Below, one piece after another: positions 12,121 to 22,154 of a stretch of 64,000 nt of DNA (position 1 is the first letter of the stretch; every line of letters begins with the position of its first letter). Source of the DNA: Pseudoxanthomonas sp. NC8 (lineage in GTDB: Bacteria > Pseudomonadota > Gammaproteobacteria > Xanthomonadales > Xanthomonadaceae); assembly GCA_025232375.1 (NCBI GenBank), contig CP060419.1, forward strand, positions 2,851,001 to 2,915,000. Reading direction: 5' to 3'. The notes under the pieces were generated by a model. That model was not told where the DNA came from. It searched no databases and worked only from the letters and a program-made list of their open reading frames with translations. Both the position numbers and the translations under genes were made by a program.

Positions 12121-14699
12121 TCAATTCGCCGCCTGCGACCGCGTCGACGGGGCGTTGCGCACGTACTGCTGCAGCCAGTCGTCGGTCTCGGCGAGCATCT
12201 GCAGGATCGACTCGCGGGCGCGGTAGCCGTGCGATTCGTTGGGCAGCATCACCAGCCGCGCGTTGCCGCCCAGCCCCTTCACCGCGGCGAACATGCGCTC
12301 GCTCTGGATCGGGAAGGTGCCCGAGTTGTTGTCCTGCTCGCCGTGGATCAGCAGCAGCGCGTCCTTGATCCCGTCGGCGTGGTTGAACGGCGACATCGAC
12401 AGGTAGGTCTCCGGCGCCTGCCAGAAGTTGCGCTCCTCGGACTGGAAGCCGAACGGGGTGAGCGTGCGGTTGTAGGCGCCGCTGCGGGCGATGCCGGCCT
12501 TGAACAGGCGGGTATGCGCGAGCAGGTTGGCGGTCATGAACGCGCCGTAGGAATGGCCGCCCACCGCGACCCGCTGTGGATCGCCGACACCGCGACGGGC
12601 CAGCTCGTCCACCGCCGCCTGGGCGCTGGCGCTGAGCTGGGCGATGTAGGTGTCGTTGGGTTCGGCATCACCCTCGCCGACGATCGGCATCGACGGGTCG
12701 TCGAGCACGGCAAAGCCGCGGGTAGGAACGGCAGCGGCCCCCAGTAGCTGATCCGGTTGAAGCGGTACGGCGAATCGGTGACCTGGCTGGCCGCCTGCGC
12801 GGATTTGAACTCCTGCGGGTAGGCCCACATCAGCACCGGCAGCGGGCCATCGCGCCTTTGGCTGGCGTCGTAGCCGGCCGGCAGGTACAGCGTTCCGGTC
12901 AGCTCCACGCCGTCGGCGCGCGTGTAGCGGATCTGCTCCTTGCTCACCCCGCGCAGTTGCGGGGTCGGATGCGGGAAGCGGGTCAGCGCGCGCAGCGGAT
13001 CGGTCGCCGCGGTGTCGCGTACGTAGTAGTTGGTCGGATCGGTCGGCGATTCGCGGGTGAGGAGCAGGCGCGTGCCGCTGTCGTCCAGCAGGGCCTGCGG
13101 TGCCTCGTAGTGCGGCGCCTGCGAATGGAACAGGCGCTCGCTCTTGCCGCTGGTAAGGTCGTAGCGATCGACGAACGGACGATCGCCCTCGGCCGAGGCG
13201 CCCTCGCCGAGCCGGAACAGGCTGCCGCCGTCGGCGCTGGTCAGCAGGCGCGGCCGGCCGGCCGCGTCGGCCACGGTGACCGGCTGGCCCGGATCGGCGT
13301 AGCGGTCCTCGAAGGAGCGGTCGACCAGCAGCTGCGGCGCCTGCGCCGGCTGGTCCGGCTGGATGCGCCAGGTCCGGGTGCGGCGGGTCTTCCACCATGC
13401 CTCGTCGAGCAGGGTAAGGTCGCCACGGCCCCAGGTGATGCCTTCGTAACGCGAACCCAGTTCGGCCAGCTTCACCGGTGCGGCGGCGAACGGCGCGGCC
13501 TGCATGAACACCGCATCGCGCACCGCGACCTCGCGTGCCGGGTCGCCGCCGTCCTGGGCTTCGGCCCAGACCAGCGTGGCAGGTGCGTCGGCGCGCCACT
13601 CCACCGAACGCACGCCTGTGCGCACCGCGTCGTTGCCGATAGGAAGGCCCTCGACAAGTGGCTGCCGGTCCACGAGATGCCCGGTGCGACCGGTAGCTGC
13701 ATCGAGCACCTCGATCACGCGCGGGAACCAGGAGAACGGCACCAGATAGGAGAACGGGCGCTCGACCCGTTGAGCCAGCACGTGCCGGCCATCGGGTGAC
13801 AGCGACGTCCATGTGTACATCGAGGGTGCGCCGATGCGCTTGATCCTGCCCTGCAGGTCTACGCGTGCCAGCTGCGAGGAAAGGTAGTGCTCCAGCGTCA
13901 GCGCATCGGCTTCATTGCGCAGCAGGTCCAGAGTAGGTACGCACCGCGCGTACGCCGGCGCCGGCCTCGGTTTGCTGGACGCTGGGCCCGGTCGGAACCG
14001 CATCGGCCGGCGGCAGCGCAACCGCCCCGTCCGCCTGCAACCGTACCAGCAGGCCATTGCTGTCGGGCTGCCAGCTCCAGCTGAGGCCACCGCCGGCTAC
14101 CGTATTGAGATCCGTTGCCAGTCGGCGGGCAGTACGCGCGGCCACGTCCACCAGCCACAACTCGTTGGCCCCGCTGGCGCGGTCGATCCGGTTGAAGGCG
14201 ATGTGCCGCTGGTCCGGCGACTAAGGCCATGCCGGTAAGGCCCAGCGGCTGCGGCAGGCCAGTGATGCGCCGCTCGCCGCCGCTGGCCACGTCCAGCAGC
14301 CACAGGTCGCTGCCGAACGCGAACTGGCTGGAGGCATGCACGCGCGGATGGAAACGCAGGCCGGCCAGCTTCAGCTCGGGCTGGGCAACGACGTCGATCC
14401 CGGGCAGGTCGGGCATCTGTACCAGCGCGGTAAGGTCTCGACGCGGCGACAGGGTCAGTTGCGGCGCGCGCGGCGCATCGACGATCGCGCGAAGTTCGGC
14501 GACCGGCTCGCGGTAGGTGGAGGCGGCAGCGCCGACGGGCGCCTGGGCGCGGGCTGGCCCGCTGCCACCCCGAGCCAGCGCGGCCAAGGACCAGCAGCAA
14601 CGGCAGCCGGGCGGCGCCGGCCACGCCGGCACCCGGGTGCCCGGAGCGCGGCGCGCGCGGCGCGGCACCCTCGGGACGGAAGGTCTTCATTGCAGGCAT
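12121..14699 (-). CDS. S9D-family prolyl oligopeptidase-like glutamyl endopeptidase
   Basis: About 860 residues: a long N-terminal segment with a hydrophobic stretch ([13 protein letters not shown]), a beta-propeller region with SPDGRHVLA-type repeats, then an alpha/beta-hydrolase domain. The catalytic triad is visible: Ser in [10 protein letters not shown], Asp in [11 protein letters not shown] and His in [10 protein letters not shown]. The stretches around it ([21 protein letters not shown]) match the glutamyl endopeptidase subgroup, S9D. It is probably exported and degrades peptides. ATG 14699 is preferred for its AAGGGA site; 14690 is an alternative. Breaks, all on CCWGG: 14584-14589, 14221-14226, near 13932 and near 12731. 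Confidence 0.85.
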
Positions 14700-14819
14700 C
14701 GATGGAATTCCCTTGGAGCGACCTGTCTGGATACCACGCCGGGCCGGTCCCGACCCGTGGCGGAAGTCCCTGCATCGGTAAGGTACCGCCTGATTCATCC
14801 ACCAATCCGGATGGACCGA

Positions 14820-14825
14820 TATAAT
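14820..14825 (+). promoter_or_regulatory. -10 box for the ahcY transcript
   Basis: A perfect TATAAT lies 12 bases before the riboswitch core, placing the transcript start at about 14832, just at the 5' edge of the folded leader. No convincing -35 box was seen. Confidence 0.6.
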
Positions 14826-14832
14826 GCGCGGC

Positions 14833-14955
14833 GCCCGCCGAGGGGCGCTGCGACCGTAGGACAGCGGAGTTTCCGCAGGAGATGCGCACCACGCGCGCGG
14901 CTCCCGATCCACGGCCAAAGGCTCGGCGCGGCATCCCAAGCAACAACGGCGCCCG
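14833..14955 (+). promoter_or_regulatory. SAH riboswitch
   Basis: The leader of ahcY contains the conserved blocks of the S-adenosylhomocysteine riboswitch in the correct order: CCGAGGGGCGCTGCGACC at 14838, a variable hairpin, AGGCTCGG near 14920, and AACGGCGCCC ending at 14954. The GGGCGC and GCGCCC blocks can pair as the closing stem. This class binds SAH and turns on genes that remove it, which is what the next gene does. The consensus CCAGGCTCG is written here as CCAAAGGCTCG, an insertion at a CCWGG site that I regard as a read error. Confidence 0.9.
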
Positions 14956-14997
14956 GCGAATGCGAGACCTGTCTCGCCATTGACCCGGAGCACCCGA

Positions 14998-16441
<1,444 letters not shown>

Positions 16442-16483
16442 CCGGCGAGGCGCGGCCGCGCAACGTCCGCAGCATGCAAGACG

Positions 16484-16515
16484 GAACGGGGCGCTAGGGC
16501 GCCCGTTCTGTTTCA
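16484..16515 (+). terminator. Rho-independent terminator of ahcY
   Basis: GAACGGGGCGC pairs with GCGCCCGTTC around TAGG, followed by TGTTT, about 45 bases after the ahcY stop. Confidence 0.75.
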
Positions 16516-16677
16516 TGCCCGCGCTGACCGGTGTCCGGAACCGGCCCGCGGCACCCTGCACGGCCATCCGCTGCGGAACCCGGTCGCGGCATGCCTCGTC
16601 GTCCACGCCGCGCAGGATGACCGACCGCCTGCGCTCCGGTCCTGCGTGTCCGTGGCACGGGCGAACGGGCGGCCAGG

Positions 16678-17359
16678 TCAGGCCGTCCGCACCGCCTCCT
16701 CGGCGGCGGCGGTCTTCATCACGATGGTGCGGATGGCATCGCTCACCCGGTCCAGCGGCACCTGCGTGGTAAGGCGGCGGAACGTGTCGCGGCTGTCATA
16801 GCCCGAGCCATCCCTGGGATACGTGTCGTACATCGCCAGCAGTTCCTTGCAGGCCGCGGCGAGTGCGCGCTGGCTGCCCCCGCCCAGCGCCTTGCCGATC
16901 CGGTCGAAGGTGTGCAGGCAGTCGGCCAGCCAGAGCAGGTCGTAGCGGGCCTTGTCCGGTTCACGCCTGGTGGCCGCGGGTGTAGGCGCTGTAGTGGCGG
17001 ATCGCGACCGCCACGCGCGCGACATGCTCGAACAGCATGCCGATCTCGCCCGACAGGTCGAGGCTGTCGATCATGACCAGCGGCATCGGCTGCTCGGCCA
17101 GCGCCTGCTCGCTGGCGTCGAGGGCCCGCCGCAGTGCGAGGTGCTCGCGCTGCAGTGCCTCGAACCCTGGCCGCCGCCCACCCCCAGCTCCTTCTCCAGC
17201 CTCTGCAACGCTGCCCTGTAGTGCGCGTTGCGCAGCAGCGCATCCTCGTGGTCCCTGGCGGACGCGCCGCAGGTCGCGGCCCCAGACGAGCGCGAACACC
17301 GTCGCCAGGATCGCCCAACCGGCAAGGACGGCCATGAGCAGGAATGGGAAAATGTTCAT
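16678..17359 (-). CDS. Conserved hypothetical membrane-anchored protein
   Basis: About 227 residues, family not recognised. It begins MNIFPFLLMAVLAGWAILATV, a single N-terminal membrane segment, followed by a soluble helical domain rich in Leu, Ala and Arg with the core LVMIDSLDLSGEIGMLFEHV, then YDLLWLADCLHTFDRIG and KELLAMYDTYP. Continuity requires three repairs, each at a CCAGG (near 17255, 17168 and 16975). No catalytic motif is visible. It is flanked by the ahcY terminator and a DUF3228 gene and may be transcribed alone. Confidence 0.6.
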
Positions 17360-17528
17360 GTGCGTTTGGCCGGAAGCGGGATCGGAGGGGAGGACGGAAT
17401 CGCGCACGCGGCAGCGGCGCGCGCGACATGCCGGGGAGGCCTGATGTAGATCGGCAGGTCGGCCCGGATCCTGAGCCCGGATGTGCATCGGCCAGCGGCG
17501 CGCGGTCGCCCTGCGCGCCGGCGCCCGG

Positions 17529-17550
17529 GCCCGGCCGCGACAGGCCGGGC
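17529..17550 (-). terminator. Hairpin downstream of the DUF3228 gene
   Basis: A perfect 8-bp stem (GCCCGGCC / GGCCGGGC) with a six-base loop sits four bases past the leftward stop. No T-run follows, so terminator function is tentative. Confidence 0.4.
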
Positions 17551-17553
17551 CGG

Positions 17554-18114
17554 TCAGGGCCGCCAGTTGGCGTTGCTGTCCCAGAACTCGACGCTGCGCC
17601 GGTAAGCGTCCCGGTCCAGCGGCACGCCCGAGCCGCCCTCCTCCACGCCCAGCGCGTTGCGCATCATGGTCACCGGCGCCATCGGGATCTCGTCCGGCTG
17701 CATCGTGTACAGGCAGCCCACCACGCCCCAGTCGGCGTCGATCGGCGCGCCCTCCTTGGCCAGCTGCTCGCGGCTGTAGAGGATTACGACCATAAGGTAG
17801 TCGGCCACCGGCGGCTGCACGCCCTCGAACCAGCGCACCAGCACCGGCAGCTCTTCCCGCGAACGCGCCTCGTAGGCCGAGCGCAGCAGGTGCCGGTTGG
17901 CGTCGCTGACCGGCACGGTCAGGCAGCGGGTCGAGGTCCAGTTGCGGTGCACGTGCAGCTTGCAGAACGGCGCGTAGCCGTCGAGCACGGCCAACGGCGC
18001 GTGTTCGTTGAGGTGGCGCTCGAACTGCTCCGGCGTGCAGTCCTGGATGGTGTTGCCGCGCGGCTGGCGCGGGAACAGGCGGGTGCGGGCGAACGTGGTG
18101 AGGAAGATCGACAT
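17554..18114 (-). CDS. DUF3228 family protein
   Basis: Intact gene of 186 residues. The sequence is typical of the DUF3228 family: NTIQDCTPEQFERHL, VLDGYAPFCKLHVHRNWTS, LLRSAYEARSREELPVL and MMRNALGVEEGGSGVPLDR. The family is cytoplasmic, widely conserved in proteobacteria, and has no established function. It lies 61 bases downstream of the metal-sensor gene in the same direction, so co-transcription is possible but there is no other evidence for a shared role. Confidence 0.85.
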   Translation of the reverse strand: MSIFLTTFARTRLFPRQPRGNTIQDCTPEQFERHLNEHAPLAVLDGYAPFCKLHVHRNWTSTRCLTVPVSDANRHLLRSAYEARSREELPVLVRWFEGVQPPVADYLMVVILYSREQLAKEGAPIDADWGVVGCLYTMQPDEIPMAPVTMMRNALGVEEGGSGVPLDRDAYRRSVEFWDSNANWRP

Positions 18115-18175
18115 GCGGCGGGCGCGGGCGGCGGGAAGGCGCGCCAGTCTAGCCGCGCCGCGGGCGGCGGCGTCC

Positions 18176-18448
18176 CTAGCGGCCGAGGCTGCGCATCAGC
18201 GCGAGCACGACCTCGGCCTCGCGCGCGCGGCCGGCCGCGTCGTCTTCGGCGACCACGTGCTCGGTAAGGTGCCCGGCCAGCACTTCCATCATCAGGCCGT
18301 GCATGGCGCCCTTGGCGGCGGCGATCTGGACCAGCAGGTCCGCGCAGTCGGCGCCGTCCTGCAGCGCCTTCTCCAGCGCGGCCACCTGCCCGGCGACGCG
18401 ACGGACCCGGGCCAGCAGCTTCTTCCTGTCGCGGATGACGTGCGCCAT
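18176..18448 (-). CDS. CsoR/RcnR/FrmR-family metal-responsive repressor
   Basis: A 90-residue all-helical DUF156 repressor. MAHVIRDRKKLLARVRRVAGQV carries the DNA-binding Arg/Lys face and the N-terminal His of the RcnR/DmeR subgroup. CADLLVQIAAAKGAMHGLM carries the conserved Cys, and HLTEHVV the conserved His. Such proteins release their operator on binding Co/Ni (RcnR, DmeR), Cu (CsoR) or formaldehyde (FrmR). The divergent partner is a DmeF-like cation exporter, so a Ni/Co/Zn sensor role is most likely (inference). No frame problem; the CTT-ACC at 18263 is discussed among the findings. Confidence 0.85.
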   Translation of the reverse strand: MAHVIRDRKKLLARVRRVAGQVAALEKALQDGADCADLLVQIAAAKGAMHGLMMEVLAGHLTEHVVAEDDAAGRAREAEVVLALMRSLGR

Positions 18449-18460
18449 GGCGCCGGAGCT

Positions 18461-18480
18461 TATACCCTACGGGGGTATAT
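18461..18480. promoter_or_regulatory. CsoR/RcnR-type operator between the repressor and the cation exporter
   Basis: TATACCCTACGGGGGTATAT is an inverted repeat with A/T flanks and a central C/G tract, the characteristic recognition site for this repressor family. It lies 13 bases upstream of the repressor start and 19 before the exporter start, so one bound tetramer could silence both divergent promoters. Confidence 0.8.
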
Positions 18481-18498
18481 AAACCAGCCGCCTCCGCC

Positions 18499-19473
18499 AT
18501 GGACCTCGACGCGATCGCCACCGCCCGCCGCCACTCCCACGCCTTCGACAGCGGCAATGCCGGTGCCGAGCGCAACACCCGCCGCGCGATGTGGCTGACC
18601 CTGGCGATGATGGTGGTGGAAATCAGCGGCGGCTGGTGGTTCAACTCGATGGCGGTGCTGGCCGACGGCTGGCACATGAGCTCGCACGCGCTGGCGCTGG
18701 GCCTTTCGGCGTTCGCCTACGCCTGTGCGCGGCGCTACGCCGGCGACGGCCGCTTCGCCTTCGGCACCTGGAAGATCGAGATCCTCGGCGGCTACACCAG
18801 CGCGATCCTGCTGCTGGGCGTGGCCGCGCTGATGGCGTTCCAGTCCGTGGCACGCCTGCTGGCGCCGACCCCGATCCACTACGAGCAGGCGATCGCCATC
18901 GCCGTGGTCGGCCTGGCGGTGAACCTGCTGTGTGCCTGGTGGCTGCGCGACCACCCCGCGCACGAGGGGCATGACCACGCCCATGGCGACCACCACCATC
19001 ATCACGGCCACGGCCACCACCACGGGCATGGCCACTCTCACGGGCACGACCTCAACCTGCGCTCGGCCTACCTGCACGTCGTCGCCGACGCGGCGACCTC
19101 GGTGCTGGCGATCATCGCCCTGCTCGGTGGCATGCTCCTGGGCGCGTCCTGGCTGGATCCGGTGATGGGCCTTGGTCGGTGCGACGCTGGTGTCGGCCAG
19201 GCGCAGGGCCTGCTCCGCGATTCCGGGCGGATCCTGCTCGACGCGCAGATGGACGCGCCGGTGGTGGCGGAGATCCGCGAAGCAATCGAGGAAGGCCCGG
19301 TGCCGGCGCGGATCAGTGACCTGCACGTCTGGCAGGTCGGCCGCGGCAGGTACGCGTGCATCGTCGAGGTGGTGACCGCCGCGCAGGTGGACGCCGGCCA
19401 TTTCCGCCGCGCGCTGTCGATCCACGAGGAGATCGTGCACGTCACCGTCGAGCTGGTGCGCCCGCTGGACTGA
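18499..19473 (+). CDS. Cation diffusion facilitator, DmeF-like
   Basis: About 325 residues, an inner-membrane metal-cation/proton antiporter. Six hydrophobic helices are visible. Helix II carries DGWHMSSHA and helix V HVVADAATS, the metal site. Between helices IV and V is a very His-rich cytoplasmic loop (about residues 153-187, 18 His in 34 positions), typical of DmeF-type Co/Ni/Zn exporters. The C-terminal domain (ISDLHVWQVG) is intact. An extra T at 19170-19175 (CCTTGG) is compensated at a CCWGG 25 bases later, so only a short stretch is garbled. It is expressed from the operator it shares with the divergent repressor. Confidence 0.85.
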   Translation: MDLDAIATARRHSHAFDSGNAGAERNTRRAMWLTLAMMVVEISGGWWFNSMAVLADGWHMSSHALALGLSAFAYACARRYAGDGRFAFGTWKIEILGGYTSAILLLGVAALMAFQSVARLLAPTPIHYEQAIAIAVVGLAVNLLCAWWLRDHPAHEGHDHAHGDHHHHHGHGHHHGHGHSHGHDLNLRSAYLHVVADAATSVLAIIALLGGMLLGASWLDPVMGLGRCDAGVGQAQGLLRDSGRILLDAQMDAPVVAEIREAIEEGPVPARISDLHVWQVGRGRYACIVEVVTAAQVDAGHFRRALSIHEEIVHVTVELVRPLD

Positions 19474-19562
19474 ACCGCGGACGGTTTCGGCCGAGCTGAA
19501 CTTCACATCCATCGCGATAAAGAGATATTATCTGGCGCGCCCTGCCGAGCCCGCCTGCCGCG

Positions 19563-20385
19563 ATGACCAAGATCAGCTTCGAGTTCTATCCGCCCAAGAC
19601 CGACGAACAGCGCACCCAGCTGGACCGCGCCGCGGCGAAACTGCGCGAGCACGCGCCGGAGTACGTGTCCTGCACCTTCGGCGCCGGCGGCTCGACCCTG
19701 AGCTACACCTCCGAAACGGTGCGCCACCTCAACCAGCACCACGGCTTCGAGGCCGCGCCGCACCTGTCCTGCGTGGGCGGCAACCGCGAGGAGATCCGCG
19801 AACTGCTCAAGCTCTACCGGGCGATCGGCTGCCGCCGCATCGTCGCCCTGCGCGGCGACCTGCCCTCGGGCATGGGCCACCCCGGCGACCTGCGCTACGC
19901 ATCCGAACTGGTCGAACTGATCCGCGCCGAACACGGCGACCTGTTCCGGATCGAGGTCGCCGCCTACCCCGAAACCCATCCCCCAGGCCGAGGACGCGCT
20001 GGCCGACCTGCGCCACTTCAAGGCCAAGGTCGACGCCGGCGCCGATGCCGCGATCACCCAGTACTTCTACAACGCCGACGCCTATTTCCGCTTCGTCGAC
20101 GACGTGCGCCGCCTTGGCGTCGACATCCCGATCATCCCGGGCGTCATGCCGATCTCCAACTTCACCCAGCTGCGCCGCTTCTCCGAAGCCTGCGGCGCGG
20201 AGATCCCGCGCTGGATCGGCAAGCGCATGCAGGCCTTCGGCGACGACGCCGGCGCGATCCGCGAGTTCGGGGCCGACGTGGTCGCCGACCTGTGCAGGCG
20301 CCTGGTGGCCGGTGGCGCGCCGGCGCTGCACTTCTACACGCTGAACCTGGCCAAGCCCACCGAGGCGGTGCTGCAGCGATTGTGA
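19563..20385 (+). CDS. metF: 5,10-methylenetetrahydrofolate reductase
   Basis: FAD enzyme that reduces methylene-THF to methyl-THF for methionine synthesis. It begins MTKISFEFYPPKTDEQ, and carries SCTFGAGGST, the folate/FAD segment RRIVALRGDLPSG, and TQYFYNADAYFRFVDDV with IPIIPGVMPISN. It ends LHFYTLNLAKPTEAVL. The length, about 273 residues, is normal. One extra C next to CCAGG near 19980 breaks the frame after YPETHP. It has its own promoter region, with AT-rich sequence just upstream. It shares the methyl cycle with metK and ahcY nearby. Confidence 0.93.
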
Positions 20386-20430
20386 TCGCCGTGCTTTCCG
20401 CGGCCACAGTACGCGGCTAGGCTGCGGAGC

Positions 20431-21141
20431 ATGTTTTCGACCCCACGGCTCCTGCCGGCCTGCCTGTCCGCCTGCCTGCTCGCAGCCCTGCCCGAACAGG
20501 CGCAGGCGCAGCCGGTCCAGCGCTGCACGGGGCCCGATGGCCGAGCCGTGTATACCGACCGGCGCTGCGACGCCGTCGGCGCCGTCGACAGGCTGTCCCC
20601 GGCCGGTAGCGCAGCGCAGCCCAGGCTGTACCGCGACGGTTGTCCGCGCCTGCTCAGCCAGCTGGTTGGCGAAATCGGGGCCGCGATCCAGGCGCGCGAC
20701 GTCAACCGCCTCGCCGGCATCTACGACTGGAGCGGCGTATCCAGCACGGCGGCCTCGCGCCTGCTCGACCGGCTCGAGGGCGTGGTCGAACGACCGCTGG
20801 TCGACATCGCCCCGGTATACGCCGAGGACGCCCCGGCAGCGGCACCCGCCGCCGGGGCCGACCTTCCGCCGCCTCCCGCGGCCGCGGCCGCGCCCACGGC
20901 CACGGCCGGCGATCCGGCCAGCTGGATGCCCAGCTGGCGAATCGCGCAGCCGTCCGCAGCCCCGGTCGCAGCCACCGCACCCGGCGTGGAGGCCGCACCC
21001 GATGCACCGCCCGCGCCCACCTACGCCCGTGCGCGGCCGATCGCCCTGCGCATCGAGCAGACCCTGGCGGGTAGCGCCACGCCGGCACGCACGGTCTTCG
21101 GCCTGCGCCGCAGCTACGGCTGCTTCTGGATCACCCTGTAA
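20431..21141 (+). CDS. Exported DUF4124-like protein
   Basis: Intact, 236 residues. A signal peptide of about 26 residues (ending AQAQP) is followed by QRCTGPDGRAVYTDRRC, the short Cys-flanked motif of DUF4124-type envelope proteins. Then comes a helical segment, a long Ala/Pro-rich linker (residues about 130-205, low complexity) and a C-terminal strand ending SYGCFWITL. It probably resides in the periplasm. No catalytic residues are seen and the function is unknown. It starts 46 bases after metF. Confidence 0.7.
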   Translation: MFSTPRLLPACLSACLLAALPEQAQAQPVQRCTGPDGRAVYTDRRCDAVGAVDRLSPAGSAAQPRLYRDGCPRLLSQLVGEIGAAIQARDVNRLAGIYDWSGVSSTAASRLLDRLEGVVERPLVDIAPVYAEDAPAAAPAAGADLPPPPAAAAAPTATAGDPASWMPSWRIAQPSAAPVAATAPGVEAAPDAPPAPTYARARPIALRIEQTLAGSATPARTVFGLRRSYGCFWITL

Positions 21142-21202
21142 CCGCCCTGCCCGGTACGGCCGCTTGCGGCAGAATGGCCGTTCCCCACAGCGGAGCAGGT
21201 CG

Positions 21203-22114
21203 ATGCAGTTCCCCGAGAAGATCTGGCACAACGGCGCGATCAAGCCGTGGGCCGAAGCCACCACCCACGTGATGGCGCATGCGATCCACTACGGCTCCTC
21301 GGTGTTCGAGGGCCTCCGTGCCTACGACACGCCGAAGGGCCCGGCGATCTTCCGCCTGACCGACCACACCCGGCGCCTGTTCAACTCGGCCAAGATCTAC
21401 GACATCGCCATTCCGTACACGCTGGAGCAGATCAACGCGGCCTGCCGCGACATCGTCAAGGCCAACGGCCTTCGCGCCGCCTACCTGCGACCGGTCGCGT
21501 TCCGTGGCGTCGGCAGCGTCGGCATCGCTGCCGACACGCCGATCGACGTGGCCGTTGCGGCGCTGGATTTCGGCCGCTATCTCGGCGCCGAAGCGCTGGA
21601 ACTGGGCATCGACGCCTGCGTGTCGAGCTGGCAGCGCTTCGCACCCAACACCGTGCCCGCCGGGGCCAAGGCCGGTGGCAACTACCTGTCCGGCCAGCTG
21701 GTCACCCGCGAGGCGAGGCGCCACGGCTACGGCGAAGGCATCGCCCTGGCCTCGACCGGCCTGCTCAGCGAGGGCGCCGGGGAGAACCTGTTCCTGGTGT
21801 TCGATGGCGTGCTGCACACCACGCCGGCCAGCGCCTCGATCCTCACCGGCATCACCCGCGACTCGATCATCAAGCTCGCCCGCGACGCCGGCATCGAGGT
21901 GGTCGAACGCGACATCCCGCGCGAATACCTGTACCTGTGCGACGAGCTGCTGATGTGCGGCACCGCCGCCGAGATCACCCCGCTGCGCTCGGTCGACGGC
22001 AAGCCGGTCGGCGACGGCAGGCCCGGACCGGTCACGCGGCGGCTGCAGCAGCTGTTCTTCGGCCTGTTCGACGGCAGCACCGCCGATACGCGCGGCTGGC
22101 TGGAATACATCTGA
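21203..22114 (+). CDS. ilvE: Branched-chain amino acid aminotransferase
   Basis: PLP-dependent fold-type IV aminotransferase for Leu, Ile and Val, 303 residues, fully intact. The N-terminus has MAHAIHYGSSVFEGLRAY; the PLP lysine lies in VPAGAKAGGNYLSG; SEGAGENLFLV, SILTGITRDSII and CGTAAEITPLRSVDG complete the active site. The ribosome site GGAGCAGG precedes the ATG. It stands between an exported protein and a convergent two-component system and looks monocistronic. Confidence 0.93.
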   Translation: MQFPEKIWHNGAIKPWAEATTHVMAHAIHYGSSVFEGLRAYDTPKGPAIFRLTDHTRRLFNSAKIYDIAIPYTLEQINAACRDIVKANGLRAAYLRPVAFRGVGSVGIAADTPIDVAVAALDFGRYLGAEALELGIDACVSSWQRFAPNTVPAGAKAGGNYLSGQLVTREARRHGYGEGIALASTGLLSEGAGENLFLVFDGVLHTTPASASILTGITRDSIIKLARDAGIEVVERDIPREYLYLCDELLMCGTAAEITPLRSVDGKPVGDGRPGPVTRRLQQLFFGLFDGSTADTRGWLEYI

Positions 22115-22154
22115 GCCCGGCTCCGTGCATCCGCATGCCGCGGGTGCACGGTCC

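Noticed and set aside
20900-21020. Ala/Pro-rich stretch in the DUF4124-like gene as foreign DNA
   Set aside because: Composition and codon use match the rest of the genome; it is a low-complexity linker in an intact gene.
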